Positions 1 to 8,791 are shown, counted from the stretch's first letter. The stretch: 41,251 nucleotides of DNA from Nodosilinea sp. P-1105 (GCF_012911975.1 NZ_SMDQ01000053.1:1-41251), one strand, 5' to 3'. Numbers and translations are program-made. The notes: generated by a model not told the origin, from the sequence alone.

Positions 1-77
1 TGCTTCCCCCGATGGCTGGTGCCGTTCTTGGAGATATCGTGAGACCCACAGGTCGGACAGGTCATCTCAATAGCCAT
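1..77 (-). CDS. IS1-like transposase, N-terminal stub cut by the window edge
   Basis: Reading leftward from ATG at 77, the frame gives about 25 residues with a CPTCG zinc-ribbon half and the segment SKNGTSHRGK. This resembles the start of IS1/InsA-type proteins, whose N-terminus is a CPxC zinc finger followed by a KNG-x-RGKQ stretch. The remainder lies beyond base 1. I identify the family from this short N-terminus only, so it is tentative. It marks a mobile element abutting the glcF side of the window. Confidence 0.6.
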   Translation of the reverse strand, partial: MAIEMTCPTCGSHDISKNGTSHRGK

Positions 78-366
78 GCGCTTGTCTCCCTGGTTATCGT
101 GGTGGCGTAGTCTGATTTTCCTCCGTCCCGTGCATTAATGCACTACCGAGCTATGCTCGTGCGCAGCAGACAGGGCATTGCCCACCACTCGGTAGAAAGT
201 TTCCTAGACGTCACCTAAGACTGCATCTGCAGTAGTTTCCAGAGGGTATATCGACTAAGCCTAGCTAGGAACCTGGCGTTTTCCATGATCGGAACATCAG
301 GTCGCAACTTGGACTCGGTTTAGCTCCATCATAGAGGCTGTGGAGAACCAGAAGGAACAGGCCAGC
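78..366. other. spacer with no recognisable gene
   Basis: No credible coding frame was found between the transposase stub and glcF. The part next to the stub presumably contains the end of the insertion sequence, but I could not define a terminal repeat. There is a short perfect palindrome (TGCATTAATGCA) near 132-143. No tRNA or other RNA gene was recognised. Confidence 0.4.
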
Positions 367-1734
367 TTACCGTGGTGCTTCCTGGACCTGGCCGTCGAGG
401 GTGAGGCCGCGCATGGAGCGGTCCAACAGCTCCATGGGATGCATCAGGGGCAGGGACTGTTGCTGTTTGGCCAGGTGCTTCTGGATTTGTAGGGAACAGC
501 CTGGGTTGGGGGAGGCCACCAGGGCTGCCCCGGTGTTCAACAAATTAGTCACCTTCATTTGCCCCAATTCTTCGGCCACATCTGGGTGCAGCATGTTGTA
601 GACCCCGGCACTGCCGCAGCAGAGGGCGGCGTCAATTGGTTCTCGCAGGGTGACCCCAGGAATCTGCCGTAGCAGTTGGCGGGGCTGCACGCTGATTCTT
701 TGACCATGCAGCAGGTGGCAGGCATCCTGGTAGACGATGGGCAGTTCTCCATCGGTGAGGGGATGCAGGGGGGTGGTGAGTCCCACTTCGGCCAAAAATT
801 CTTGCACATCACGCACCCGGGCGGAAAATGCCTGGGCCCGATCGCGGTAGGCCAAATCATCCTGCAGAATATGGTGGTACTCCTTCAGGGTATGGCCACA
901 GCCCGCCGCATTGATAATCACATAGTCCACCTGGGCTGCCTCGAAGCGGTCGATCATTTGCCGGGCCAGGGCTTGGGCCTGGGCGGTTTGCCCCTGGTGG
1001 GCGGGTAGGGCGGCACAACAGTTTTGCTCAGCCGGAATCACCACCTCGCAGCCGTTGGCACTCAAGACTCGGGCGGTGGCGGCATTGACGTCAGCCAAAA
1101 ATACCCGCTGTACACAGCCCAGCACCATCCCCACCCGGAAACGTTTTTCCCCCTGGGCAGGGATTACCTCGGGCAGGTCGTCCCGAAAACTATCGGCGGT
1201 GACTGGCGGCAGTAAGGAAGCCATGGCGGCCAGGTTGGGGGATAGCTTTTGCAGCAAACCCGACTGTTCCACCAGGCGGGCCAGTCCTAGCTTTTGGTAC
1301 AGGTACAGGGGACCGGCGATCGCCCGTAGGCGATTGGGATAGGGAAACAGGCTAAAAATCAGCGATCGCAGTAGTTTTTCCAGCAGAGGACGGTCATGGT
1401 GGCGCTCCACCTGGGGGCGCACGGCGGCAATCAACTGGTCATACTGCACCCCGGAAGGGCAGGCCGTGGTACAGGCCAAACAGCCCAGGCAGGAGTCAAA
1501 ATGCTGGGCAGAGGTGGCTGACAGCGGGGCTTCCCCCTGGTTAATGGCGTCCATCAGGTAGATCCGACCTCGGGGAGAGTCCATCTCGGTGCCCAGCACC
1601 CGGTAGCTGGGGCAAGTGGTGAGGCAAAATCCGCAGTGCACACAGGCGTCGATCAGTTTGGGATCGGGGGGATGCTGGGCATCGAAGCCTTCGATAAATG
1701 ACAGCGAGGCGGCAGAATTCTCCGGGGTGGCCAT
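367..1734 (-). CDS. glcF: glycolate dehydrogenase iron-sulfur subunit GlcF
   Basis: 455 aa from the ATG at 1734. The frame is open further upstream, but that part reads as non-protein and runs into a repeat. Two 4Fe-4S ferredoxin motifs are visible: C31-x2-C34-x2-C37-x3-C41 and C82-x2-C85-x2-C88-x3-C92. Two CCG-type domains follow, with an NCCAALPAHQG segment and a DACHLLHGQR...CCGSAGVYN segment, as in the GlcF/LutA/HdrD family. GlcF passes electrons from glycolate oxidation to the quinone pool with GlcD and GlcE, serving photorespiration. The glcD and glcE genes are not in this window. It is the last gene of a minus-strand run, and a dispersed repeat occupies its upstream region. Confidence 0.9.
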   Translation of the reverse strand: MATPENSAASLSFIEGFDAQHPPDPKLIDACVHCGFCLTTCPSYRVLGTEMDSPRGRIYLMDAINQGEAPLSATSAQHFDSCLGCLACTTACPSGVQYDQLIAAVRPQVERHHDRPLLEKLLRSLIFSLFPYPNRLRAIAGPLYLYQKLGLARLVEQSGLLQKLSPNLAAMASLLPPVTADSFRDDLPEVIPAQGEKRFRVGMVLGCVQRVFLADVNAATARVLSANGCEVVIPAEQNCCAALPAHQGQTAQAQALARQMIDRFEAAQVDYVIINAAGCGHTLKEYHHILQDDLAYRDRAQAFSARVRDVQEFLAEVGLTTPLHPLTDGELPIVYQDACHLLHGQRISVQPRQLLRQIPGVTLREPIDAALCCGSAGVYNMLHPDVAEELGQMKVTNLLNTGAALVASPNPGCSLQIQKHLAKQQQSLPLMHPMELLDRSMRGLTLDGQVQEAPR

Positions 1735-1840
1735 GAATTTAGGGGTAACAATTCCTTTAAAGGTAACGCGATCGCACCCCCACCAGGGCCTTTGGTGAAT
1801 GATGTGACTATGGAAAAACGTAATCGTGACCATTGCTCGT

Positions 1841-1948
1841 GTTGAGTCGAAAAATAATGACGGGAGATGTGACTCAGGGTTCAAGGCTCACGGTAAGCGG
1901 TTCAAGGCGAGCCGTAGACCGTAGACCGTAGACCGTAGACCGTGTACC
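1841..1948 (+). repeat. 80-bp dispersed repeat, copy 1, with a GTAGACC heptamer array
   Basis: Bases 1841-1920 match the reverse complement of 40163-40242 with 6 mismatches in 80 positions. A shorter, degraded copy lies at 32102-32160. The distal end continues into four perfect tandem copies of GTAGACC (1914-1941) and one variant (1942-1948), typical of cyanobacterial short tandemly repeated repetitive sequences. The copy sits about 107 bp upstream of glcF. Confidence 0.85.
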
Positions 1949-1996
1949 GCAAGCCCGGCTGATCCGTCACATCTGACTGGATAGACCACTAGCGTG

Positions 1997-3220
1997 CTAA
2001 GCGGTTCTGAGGGCCACAATCGGGTCGAGTTTGGCCGCCTGGCGGGCCGGAAACACACCAAAAAACAGGCCAATTCCGCCAGAAATGCTGACGGTTAAAA
2101 TAATCGCCCCGGGGGCAATGCTGGCGGCAAAGGGGGTAAGAACGCCAATCAGCAGAATGCCGCTAACCCCCAGGCCGGTGCCAATGATGCCGCCAGCCAC
2201 CGACAGAATGATTGCTTCAATCAAAAACTGGCCCAAAATATCCCCCTGGGAGGCGCCGATCGCCTTGCGCAGGCCAATCTCCTGGGTGCGTTCGCGCACA
2301 GACACCAGCATGATATTCATAATCCCGATGCCTCCCACAAACAGAGAAATCCCGGCGATCGCCGCCAGCAGTAGCGTCAGGGCCCCGGTAATGGTGCCAG
2401 CGATATTCAGCAGGGTGTCTTGGCTGTTGATATAAAAGTCGTCTTCGTCCCGGATATTGTGGCGCAGGCGCAGCAGGTTAGTAATTTGGAACTCGGCGGT
2501 GGCCATACTGGCGCGATCGCGGGCCGATACAGCAATAAACGCCACATCTAACCCATAGGGCGATCGCTCGCCCCCGGCCAGCCGATTAGCCTGGGTGGTC
2601 AGGGGCAGCAAGACGGCGTCATCGTAGTCCAACCCCAGGTTAGAGCCCTTGGGCTCTAGCACCCCCACCACCTCCACCGTCACCCCACCCACTCGCAGGG
2701 TTTGGCCCAGGGCGGGTTGGTCATCAAACAACCGCTGGCTCAGGGTGCCCCCCAGCACCGCCACCTGGGCATTGCGAGTAACATCCAGATCGCTAATGAA
2801 GCGCCCGTGGGCCATTTCAAAGCTGCGCACGGTTAAAAAGTCGGGGGTGACCCCCACGGCGTTGACGTTGGCGTTGCGGTTGCGAAAGGTGACCAATTGG
2901 CGAGCACTGGTTTCTGGGGCCACCCCATTCACCGAGGGCACTTGCTCTGCAATCGCCACCGCATCAGCCAGCACTAGGGTACGGGGAACATTGAGGGAGC
3001 CCAACTGTCGGGTTTCGCGATTGCCGGGAATCACAAACAGCACATTAGGCCCCAGGGTTTCTAGTTCGTCATTGACAAACCGTTGTGCCCCCTCCCCCAA
3101 ACCCACCATGGTAATCACGGAGGCATTACCAATAATGATGCCCAGCATGGTCAGGGCACTACGCAGCCGGTTACCCGTCAGGGTTTTGGTGGCCATGGAT
3201 AGACTTTCTGGCAAATTCAT
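1997..3220 (-). CDS. MacB/FtsX-type ABC transporter permease
   Basis: 407 aa from ATG at 3220, chosen because it begins the conserved MNLPESLSMA...RLRSALTMLGIIIG segment and avoids overlap with the upstream gene. Layout: one N-terminal membrane helix, a periplasmic MacB-core domain of about 220 residues, then three C-terminal helices with the hallmark VGGIGIMNIMLVSVRERTxEIGLRKAIGA signature. MacB-type permeases work with an ATPase as mechanotransmission export or lipoprotein/peptide pumps. Single N-terminal helix plus three C-terminal helices fits a permease without a fused ATPase. No cognate ATPase or membrane-fusion gene adjoins it, so substrate and partner cannot be named. It starts 8 bp after the Uma2 gene and is probably co-transcribed. 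Confidence 0.88.
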   Translation of the reverse strand: MNLPESLSMATKTLTGNRLRSALTMLGIIIGNASVITMVGLGEGAQRFVNDELETLGPNVLFVIPGNRETRQLGSLNVPRTLVLADAVAIAEQVPSVNGVAPETSARQLVTFRNRNANVNAVGVTPDFLTVRSFEMAHGRFISDLDVTRNAQVAVLGGTLSQRLFDDQPALGQTLRVGGVTVEVVGVLEPKGSNLGLDYDDAVLLPLTTQANRLAGGERSPYGLDVAFIAVSARDRASMATAEFQITNLLRLRHNIRDEDDFYINSQDTLLNIAGTITGALTLLLAAIAGISLFVGGIGIMNIMLVSVRERTQEIGLRKAIGASQGDILGQFLIEAIILSVAGGIIGTGLGVSGILLIGVLTPFAASIAPGAIILTVSISGGIGLFFGVFPARQAAKLDPIVALRTA

Positions 3221-3228
3221 AGGGATAG

Positions 3229-3822
3229 TTAGCGTAGAGCTTGTAGGAGTTGGCTTCTGGCCGCGATCGGATCCTCCAGGCGAATGCAGGACGCTAGCAG
3301 GCCCCTGTCGAGCTTGGGTAGCCACTGGCTGCGATCGCAGCTTTGATATTGGGACTCTGTTCCTGGCCGTTCAACCAGCTGATAGATAGATAGGCGATCC
3401 CCTTGCCAAAACCATACTTCAGGGATATTAAAGCGCCGGTATTTCTCGAGCTTATCCAGACCGCCACTGGTAAACACCACTTCAATCCCCAGGTCAGGGT
3501 AGGGTTTATCAGAACCAAAACAGTAGGATTCATCTGGATTGAAAGACGCTCCTTTTTCCTCGGCTTCGCAGGTGGCGTTCCCCGCCGGGAAAAATGGAAT
3601 TCCCAGCTCAAAGCAATAGGCTTCGACCAAAATGGCTATCAACTTTTTAATCCGCTCGTGGGGTTTGCCAGTGGTCATCAGTTCGATCACCCCATCCAGA
3701 TAGGTGATGGCTAGGCCGGGAGTTTGCTCAGACCACTGTTGCAGCTGCTTAAAGTGGGTCCAGTCGTAGCGCCCCGGTAGCACCAGGGCCTGTTGGGTGG
3801 ACAGGGTGACCAGCGTAGACAT
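3229..3822 (-). CDS. Uma2 family (DUF820) endonuclease-like protein
   Basis: 197 aa from ATG at 3822; the longer frame upstream would overlap rimM. It contains the family pattern: an LDGVIELMTTGKPHE segment near the N-terminus, a central FxPDExYCFG/PDLGIEVVFTSGG motif, and WFWQGDRLSIYQL toward the C-terminus. These match the PD-(D/E)XK-like Uma2/DUF820 family, which is greatly expanded in cyanobacteria and whose role is poorly known. It lies between rimM and a MacB-like permease on the same strand. A second, broken Uma2 copy lies at 38840-39310. Confidence 0.85.
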   Translation of the reverse strand: MSTLVTLSTQQALVLPGRYDWTHFKQLQQWSEQTPGLAITYLDGVIELMTTGKPHERIKKLIAILVEAYCFELGIPFFPAGNATCEAEEKGASFNPDESYCFGSDKPYPDLGIEVVFTSGGLDKLEKYRRFNIPEVWFWQGDRLSIYQLVERPGTESQYQSCDRSQWLPKLDRGLLASCIRLEDPIAARSQLLQALR

Positions 3823-3871
3823 GGTGGTAACCGCAAAGATCTGATCCCAGCATAGCGTTCTTGAGAGAGGT

Positions 3872-4435
3872 CTACAGCAGCCCGGGGGGAGGATCAAGTT
3901 GCAGGTAACCCTGAGCCACATCCACCACCGGCACGATCGCCTCTACAAAGGGCACCAGCACAGTTTTGGGCTTAGCCGATGCTGCTGCGTCTGAGCCTTG
4001 CAAAGTTACCTCTAGCAGGTCATTGCCCGCCTCATAAATATCCGTGACCAGGCCAATCTCTTCCCCGGTGGCCAACAATCGCACCCGCAGCCCCACCAAG
4101 TCAGCGACATAGAACTCACCGGGCTCTAGCTCAGGGCGATCGCTGGCGGGTACCAGCAGAGTACAATGGCGCAGGGTTTCGGCCCGATCGCAATCATCAA
4201 TGCCTTCCAGCTTTAAAACATACAGACCTTTGCCTGCCATAAACCGGCCCCGCACCAGGGTGACCAGCTCTGGGGTCGGCCGATTCGGGTAGCGTAGCCA
4301 GCGGGGACCGGGCTGCAAAAACCGCTCCGGAAAATCGCTCCGGGGGTAGACTCGCACTTCCCCTTTAAGACCCTGAGGGGCGACAATGTGGCCAATTTCC
4401 ATCCATTCGGTATCGGTCATATCAGTCGTGGCCAT
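3872..4435 (-). CDS. rimM: ribosome maturation factor RimM
   Basis: 187 aa. The N-terminal RimM domain begins with EIGHIVAPQGLKGEVRVYPRSDFPERF, the family signature. A GMYVLKLEGIDDCDRAE-like strand region follows, then a C-terminal PRC-barrel with the FYVADLVGLRV and VPFVEAIVPVVD segments. RimM assists 16S processing and late 30S assembly through ribosomal protein S19. The length fits cyanobacterial family members. ATG at 4435 comes 2 bp after the stop of the aminotransferase gene, so translation is likely coupled; the next in-frame ATG at 4420 is an alternative start. Confidence 0.93.
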   Translation of the reverse strand: MATTDMTDTEWMEIGHIVAPQGLKGEVRVYPRSDFPERFLQPGPRWLRYPNRPTPELVTLVRGRFMAGKGLYVLKLEGIDDCDRAETLRHCTLLVPASDRPELEPGEFYVADLVGLRVRLLATGEEIGLVTDIYEAGNDLLEVTLQGSDAAASAKPKTVLVPFVEAIVPVVDVAQGYLQLDPPPGLL

Positions 4436-4437
4436 GG

Positions 4438-5739
4438 CTAAGAGACCGCCGCTGCCGCTGCCAAGACCCCTTGCCCCTGGTACAGCTGGGTGACGAGCTG
4501 GCCCAACCGGCCCATAGCCGTCACCAATGCGTCGCGATCGGCGGTAAGGCTAATCCGAATACATTGACGGGTATGGGGCCAATCGTCCCGCAGCCCAGGG
4601 AAGAAGGGATTACCGGGCACCACAATTACCCCCTGCTGCTTCAGTTGCTGATAAAGCTCGCTGTCGGTCACCGGCAGTTGATCAAACCACAGCCAGGCAA
4701 AAATCGCCCCTTCTCCCCGATGCAGATACCAGGGCATATCCCTGGGCATCGCCTGATCTAGGGCGGCTTCTAACACCGCAAACTTATCCTGGTAGTAGGG
4801 GCGAATCACCTGCTCCGATAGGCGAGCCAGTTCCCCAGAGGCGATCGCCCGTGCTGCGATCGCCTGGCCGTAGCGAGAGGAATGGATACACAGGTTGGTC
4901 TGAAAGCATTCCAGCACCTGAATAATCGCTGGATCGCCAATGGCTATCCCCAGGCGCTCGCCCGGCAACCCGGCCTTCGACAGACTCATGCAGTGGACAA
5001 TATTGTCGCCAAACACCGGGGTCATATCGGTAAAATTTAGGGCCGGGTAGGGGGGCGCATAGGCGGAATCTACCAGCACCGGCGCTCTGTGGGTAGCGGC
5101 CAGGTCAGCAATCTGCCGCACGTCGGCATCACTGAGCACATTGCCCGTGGGGTTGCAGGGGCGGGAAAACAGCACAAATCCTGTTTGATCGGTAATCTCC
5201 AGTTGGCTAAAGTCGGGGCGATACTTAAATCGATGGTTGGCCTCGTCTACCTCCAGGGAGGGGCGGTAAGCTTTGACGGCTTCCGGTACCAGGGAAATGC
5301 CCCCATAGCCGGTGTAGTCTGGGCTCAGGGGCAACACAATGTCTTTCAGCTGACCATTTCTGTGGTAGCCGCCAAAGGCATTGGCAGCAAAGAAATACAG
5401 GGCCTGGCTGCCCGGGGTAATTAGGATGTGGCGGTTGGTCAGCGCTAGCCCATAGCGCTGGTTAAAGTCGCCTCGGATGGCCTCAATCAGGGGGTCATAC
5501 CCCTGGCTGGTGCCGTAGCGACAAACTACTTCGCCATAATCGGTACTGTTAAGCAAATCGAGGCTGCAGTCGCGCCATAGTTGCTCGATCTCGGGCAAAA
5601 TCACCGGATTCCCGGCACTAAGATTAATAAAGGATTTCCCTTGCCCGGCCCGCAGGGTTTCAATAATGTCTTTCATAATGGCGCGCACCCCAGTCAGGTG
5701 CGACATTTCTTCGCCAAATTGGGTTAGGGCAGGAATCAT
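4438..5739 (-). CDS. avtA: valine--pyruvate aminotransferase-like (AvtA) PLP enzyme
   Basis: 433 aa. Fold-type I PLP aminotransferase. The N-terminus (FGEEMSHLTGVRAIMKDI) and the FINLSAGNPVILPE segment are characteristic of AvtA-type valine-pyruvate transaminases. The PLP lysine is in SLSKAGLPGERLG, the conserved FSRPCNPTGNVLSD motif is present, and an Arg in CIRISL near the C-terminus should bind the substrate carboxylate. It likely interconverts valine/2-oxoisovalerate with alanine/pyruvate. It begins 46 bp after ccmO on the same strand, with no visible terminator between, and leads directly into rimM. The exact substrate is inferred from family similarity. Confidence 0.85.
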   Translation of the reverse strand: MIPALTQFGEEMSHLTGVRAIMKDIIETLRAGQGKSFINLSAGNPVILPEIEQLWRDCSLDLLNSTDYGEVVCRYGTSQGYDPLIEAIRGDFNQRYGLALTNRHILITPGSQALYFFAANAFGGYHRNGQLKDIVLPLSPDYTGYGGISLVPEAVKAYRPSLEVDEANHRFKYRPDFSQLEITDQTGFVLFSRPCNPTGNVLSDADVRQIADLAATHRAPVLVDSAYAPPYPALNFTDMTPVFGDNIVHCMSLSKAGLPGERLGIAIGDPAIIQVLECFQTNLCIHSSRYGQAIAARAIASGELARLSEQVIRPYYQDKFAVLEAALDQAMPRDMPWYLHRGEGAIFAWLWFDQLPVTDSELYQQLKQQGVIVVPGNPFFPGLRDDWPHTRQCIRISLTADRDALVTAMGRLGQLVTQLYQGQGVLAAAAAVS

Positions 5740-5785
5740 GGCTGTTACGGGAGGGTCAAGGGGGCGGCTGAATACAGAAATAGCC

Positions 5786-6652
5786 CTAAAGCTCTTCGGT
5801 GCTTAGTTCTGGCGGGCTCTCTAGCTCGACAGCCAGGGCTTCTGCCGCGGTGGTGGCGGTAGAAGCTTCCAAGGGCAGGGGTTCGGCTTCCTCCTGCTTG
5901 GTGTCCAGGTTGAGGGGCAGCCGCAGGGGCTGTTCTGCTTCGATCTCCACCCGGGGAAGGGAGTCTTCCAGGTCATCCAGGGGACGAGGAATTACCATCA
6001 CCGCATGCAGTTCACCAATGCGTTCAGCTTCGTGCATACCTGCTTCAATTGCGATCGCCACATTCGGCAGGGACCCGCGAATCAAAATGGTGCACAGTCC
6101 ATCGCCAATGGTTTCGTGGGACATCAATTGCACATCGGCGGACTTGGTCATCGCATCGGCGGCCCCCACCATAGCCGGAAACCCCCGAGTTTCCAGTAGC
6201 CCTATGGCCTGGTTTCCCAGCTTACCCCGGCCCACCTGGCCCAGTTCATTCCAGCGGGCGCAGATGGGCAGTACCGCTTCCAAATTAGGCAGCGGGCGGG
6301 GAATTAAGCTGGATGAGACGTACTGGCCAAAGTCTTGGGCAGTTTCTACCCCGGCCTGCACAGCCATACGAATATCGGCAATACCCCCCCGCACAATCGC
6401 GGTGCAGTGGCCACTGCCGGTTTTTTCGTAGCCCACTAAAAAGACATCAGCCGCCTTTAGCATGGCATCAGCGGTACCCACCACCGCCGGGAAGCTCTCG
6501 GTCGCCACCATGCCCAGGGCCGCCCCCCGATACTTGTCCCACCGACTTTGGGCCTCTGCTTTCACAGGGCTGGGGGTAGCCAGGTTCAGCTTTCGAGGCT
6601 TAGCCTCTAGCTGTAACTCTTGTTTTGAGGCTAACTTACCGTCGATTTGCAT
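5786..6652 (-). CDS. ccmO: carboxysome shell protein CcmO (double BMC domain)
   Basis: 288 aa from ATG at 6652, preceded by AGAGG at good spacing. Longer in-frame starts at 6760 and 6700 have no ribosome binding site, and 6760 would overlap the end of ccmN. Two BMC domains lie at about residues 44-128 and 148-232, each with a GMVATESFPAVVGTADAM / GLLETRGFPAMVGAADAM opening and pore-loop segments KTGSGH and TIGDGL. The C-terminal tail (about 233-288) is rich in Glu, Pro and Ala. Tandem-BMC CcmO is required for closure of the beta-carboxysome shell. It is the last ccm gene in the operon. Confidence 0.95.
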   Translation of the reverse strand: MQIDGKLASKQELQLEAKPRKLNLATPSPVKAEAQSRWDKYRGAALGMVATESFPAVVGTADAMLKAADVFLVGYEKTGSGHCTAIVRGGIADIRMAVQAGVETAQDFGQYVSSSLIPRPLPNLEAVLPICARWNELGQVGRGKLGNQAIGLLETRGFPAMVGAADAMTKSADVQLMSHETIGDGLCTILIRGSLPNVAIAIEAGMHEAERIGELHAVMVIPRPLDDLEDSLPRVEIEAEQPLRLPLNLDTKQEEAEPLPLEASTATTAAEALAVELESPPELSTEEL

Positions 6653-6701
6653 AGAGTGCCTCTTGAGGTGCCAGGGGGGTAGATAAATCCACTCCTCCAT
6701 T

Positions 6702-7376
6702 CTAGGGCTTGTCTTCGGAAGACGCGCCATTTCTTGATGCGCCATTTCTTGATGCGCCATCTAAGGGTTGTCGATGGGGAAATAGGGTATCCAACAAGCG
6801 ATTGACCTGGGTTTGGCCATAGACATAGGACCCCAACTTTTGATCGGTGCCTGGTCCCGGTGGTGTCGGGTCTGCACTGTCAGAGGTAGGGGACGGCGGT
6901 GATTCCGACTTAGACCCGTCACCAATGGAACGGGTCGGCTGAGAGCCAGCTCTGTCAGGAGCCGTAGATGGCAAGGACTCTGGCGAAGCCGTCATGTCAT
7001 TCTGAGCAGCTTCTGCGACCGAGCGAGGCTGGCTAGGATCGCCCAAAAGAGACTGCGGCGGTACCACCTGAGTCGCTGCGATCGCCGGGTTGATCACAGT
7101 ACTATTGGCCCCAATACAAGCCTGCTGACCAATCCGCCCCTGGCCTACCACCACCACCCCACTGCCCAGACTCGCCCCTGGCTCAATCACAATATCGCCA
7201 TGGCTGGCCTGAATCACCACATCTGCCCCCAGACAAACCCCAGCCGAAATCACTAACCGATACCCTGGGGCCGCTCCCAACAAGGCCCCATCGGCCAGGG
7301 CTACCCCAGGGGCGATCGCCACATCCCCTTGGATGTGGCCACGGCTGGAGTATGGGGCCTGAATGGACTCTGCCAT
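6702..7376 (-). CDS. ccmN: carboxysome assembly protein CcmN
   Basis: 224 aa. The N-terminal part (about 1-110) is a left-handed beta-helix of hexapeptide repeats (IAPGVALADGALLG, VIEPGASLGSGVVV, IGQQACIGANSTV). A low-complexity Ser/Pro/Asp linker covers about 115-182. An amphipathic encapsulation peptide, VYGQTQVNRLLDTLFPHRQ, lies near 185-203. CcmN bridges CcmM in the carboxysome core to the shell proteins CcmK/CcmO through that peptide. About 19 residues follow it (GASRNGASRNGAS plus a short acidic end), encoded by a 15-bp tandem repeat; encapsulation peptides are usually at the very C-terminus. ccmN starts 29 bp after ccmM ends. Confidence 0.93.
   Translation of the reverse strand: MAESIQAPYSSRGHIQGDVAIAPGVALADGALLGAAPGYRLVISAGVCLGADVVIQASHGDIVIEPGASLGSGVVVVGQGRIGQQACIGANSTVINPAIAATQVVPPQSLLGDPSQPRSVAEAAQNDMTASPESLPSTAPDRAGSQPTRSIGDGSKSESPPSPTSDSADPTPPGPGTDQKLGSYVYGQTQVNRLLDTLFPHRQPLDGASRNGASRNGASSEDKP
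6724..6760. repeat. 15-bp tandem repeat at the 3' end of ccmN
   Basis: The unit GCGCCATTTCTTGAT occurs at 6724-6738 and 6739-6753, followed by the first seven bases of a third copy (6754-6760). In the ccmN frame it encodes NGASR units. In the upstream extension of the ccmO frame it encodes MAHQE units, which creates two spurious ATGs for ccmO. Confidence 0.9.
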
Positions 7377-7405
7377 TGCTGGGGCAACTCTCCTTATAAC
7401 AACGT

Positions 7406-8791
7406 TTAAGGACGTTGAATCGTCGTTTCCAGCACCCGCCGTTTAGCCTTTGGATCAATCCCCACCAGGCGGACATACTCCCCGGCATGACTACTGAGCT
7501 GGGCTTCTAGGGCCGATAAAATCTCGGACACCCGACTACCTTCAATCGCTCCGCCAGTTTTCCAGGCACCGCTACGATAGCGACGGGAGTCGGCATGCTC
7601 CCAACTGACGCGATAGCCTTGATTGACTAACTGACTCACCTGCTGAGCCACATCCTGGGAAAGGTTGTCCCTATGCCCATTACTGGATGCCGCCGCTGCC
7701 CCATAGGAGGATGCCGTCGCAGCCGCACTCCCCCCCCCTGAACTGGAGTTTGAACTGGCGGGTGCCCCCTGCCCAGGACGCTGCACAGTCACGGTCGAGA
7801 CCCGCCGTTTGGCTTGGGGGTCGATACCAAAGATACGCACATACTCCCCGGCATGGTCGGCCATACAGGCCTGAACAGCAGCTACCACATCCCCTTCCCG
7901 ACTGGTGTTAATTGGGGGGCAAGTTTGCCACACATTGCTGCGGTAGCGGCGTGTGTCAGCATGCTCGGCCCCAATCTTATACCCCTGGTTGAGCAACTGT
8001 CGCACCTGCTGGGCCACATCACCACTCAACTGACCACCGCCACTGCCACCACTGCCACTGTGACCACCGCCACCGTAGCTACTGCTGCCACCAGAAGCAC
8101 TACCCGGGACAGTAGTATTCACCTGAACAGGCTTGCCATCGGGGCGCTGGATGGTAACTGGTGCCACCCGTCGCTTGGCCTGGGGATCAATACCAAACAT
8201 CCGTACGTATTCCCCAGAATGCTCTGACAGACAAGCTTCTAGGGCCGAGATGACTTCCGACTCCCGAGGCGATTGGATTGGGCTGCAAGTTTGCCACACA
8301 TTGCTGCGGTAGCGACGAGAATCAGCATGCTCGGTGCCAATTTTATACCCCTGATTGATGTACTGCCGCACCTGCTGCACCACTTCGGCCGGTAAGGAGC
8401 CTGAATAGTTGGAGTAGTTAGAGGAGTTAGCAGCAACCTGGGGGGCGGGGCGATAATAGCTGCCGTTGGCATTAGCCCCACTAGAGCCAGACCCGTTGCC
8501 AATGGCTACCGCTTTGCCATCGGGGCGCTGGATAGTGACTGGCGCTACCCGTTGTTTGGCCTGCGGGTCAATACCAAACATGCGGACATACTCGTCGGCA
8601 TGTTCAGCTAAGCAAGCTTCTAAGGCCTTAAATACTTCTGACTCGTTGGTGGACTGAATGGGACTACAGGTCTGCCAAACGCCACTGCGGTAGCGACGGG
8701 AATCGGCGTGCTCAGTACCAATGCGCAGCCCCTGGGCCAAATACTGGCGGACCCGCTGCACCACTTCTGGGGATAGCTTTTGACGTTCCAT
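7406..8791 (-). other. predicted internal translation product, short CcmM (four SSUL domains only)
   Basis: An in-frame ATG at 8791 (codon 220 of the full protein) lies just before the first SSUL domain and is preceded by TTAGG with a 4-base gap. Beta-cyanobacteria are known to make a short CcmM from an internal ribosome entry at this architectural position (M35 in Synechococcus PCC 7942). The product here would be 461 aa. The start is inferred from position and the partial ribosome binding site. Confidence 0.65.

Noticed and set aside
1914..1948. GTAGACC repeats considered as a regulator-binding array
   Set aside because: The same style of heptamers occurs in several unrelated spacers, which fits general cyanobacterial tandem repeats better than a specific operator.
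6653..6760. Longer ccmO start giving MAHQEMAHQEMARL...
   Set aside because: Those codons arise from the 15-bp repeat in the ccmN frame and lack a ribosome binding site. ATG at 6652 has AGAGG and fits family length.
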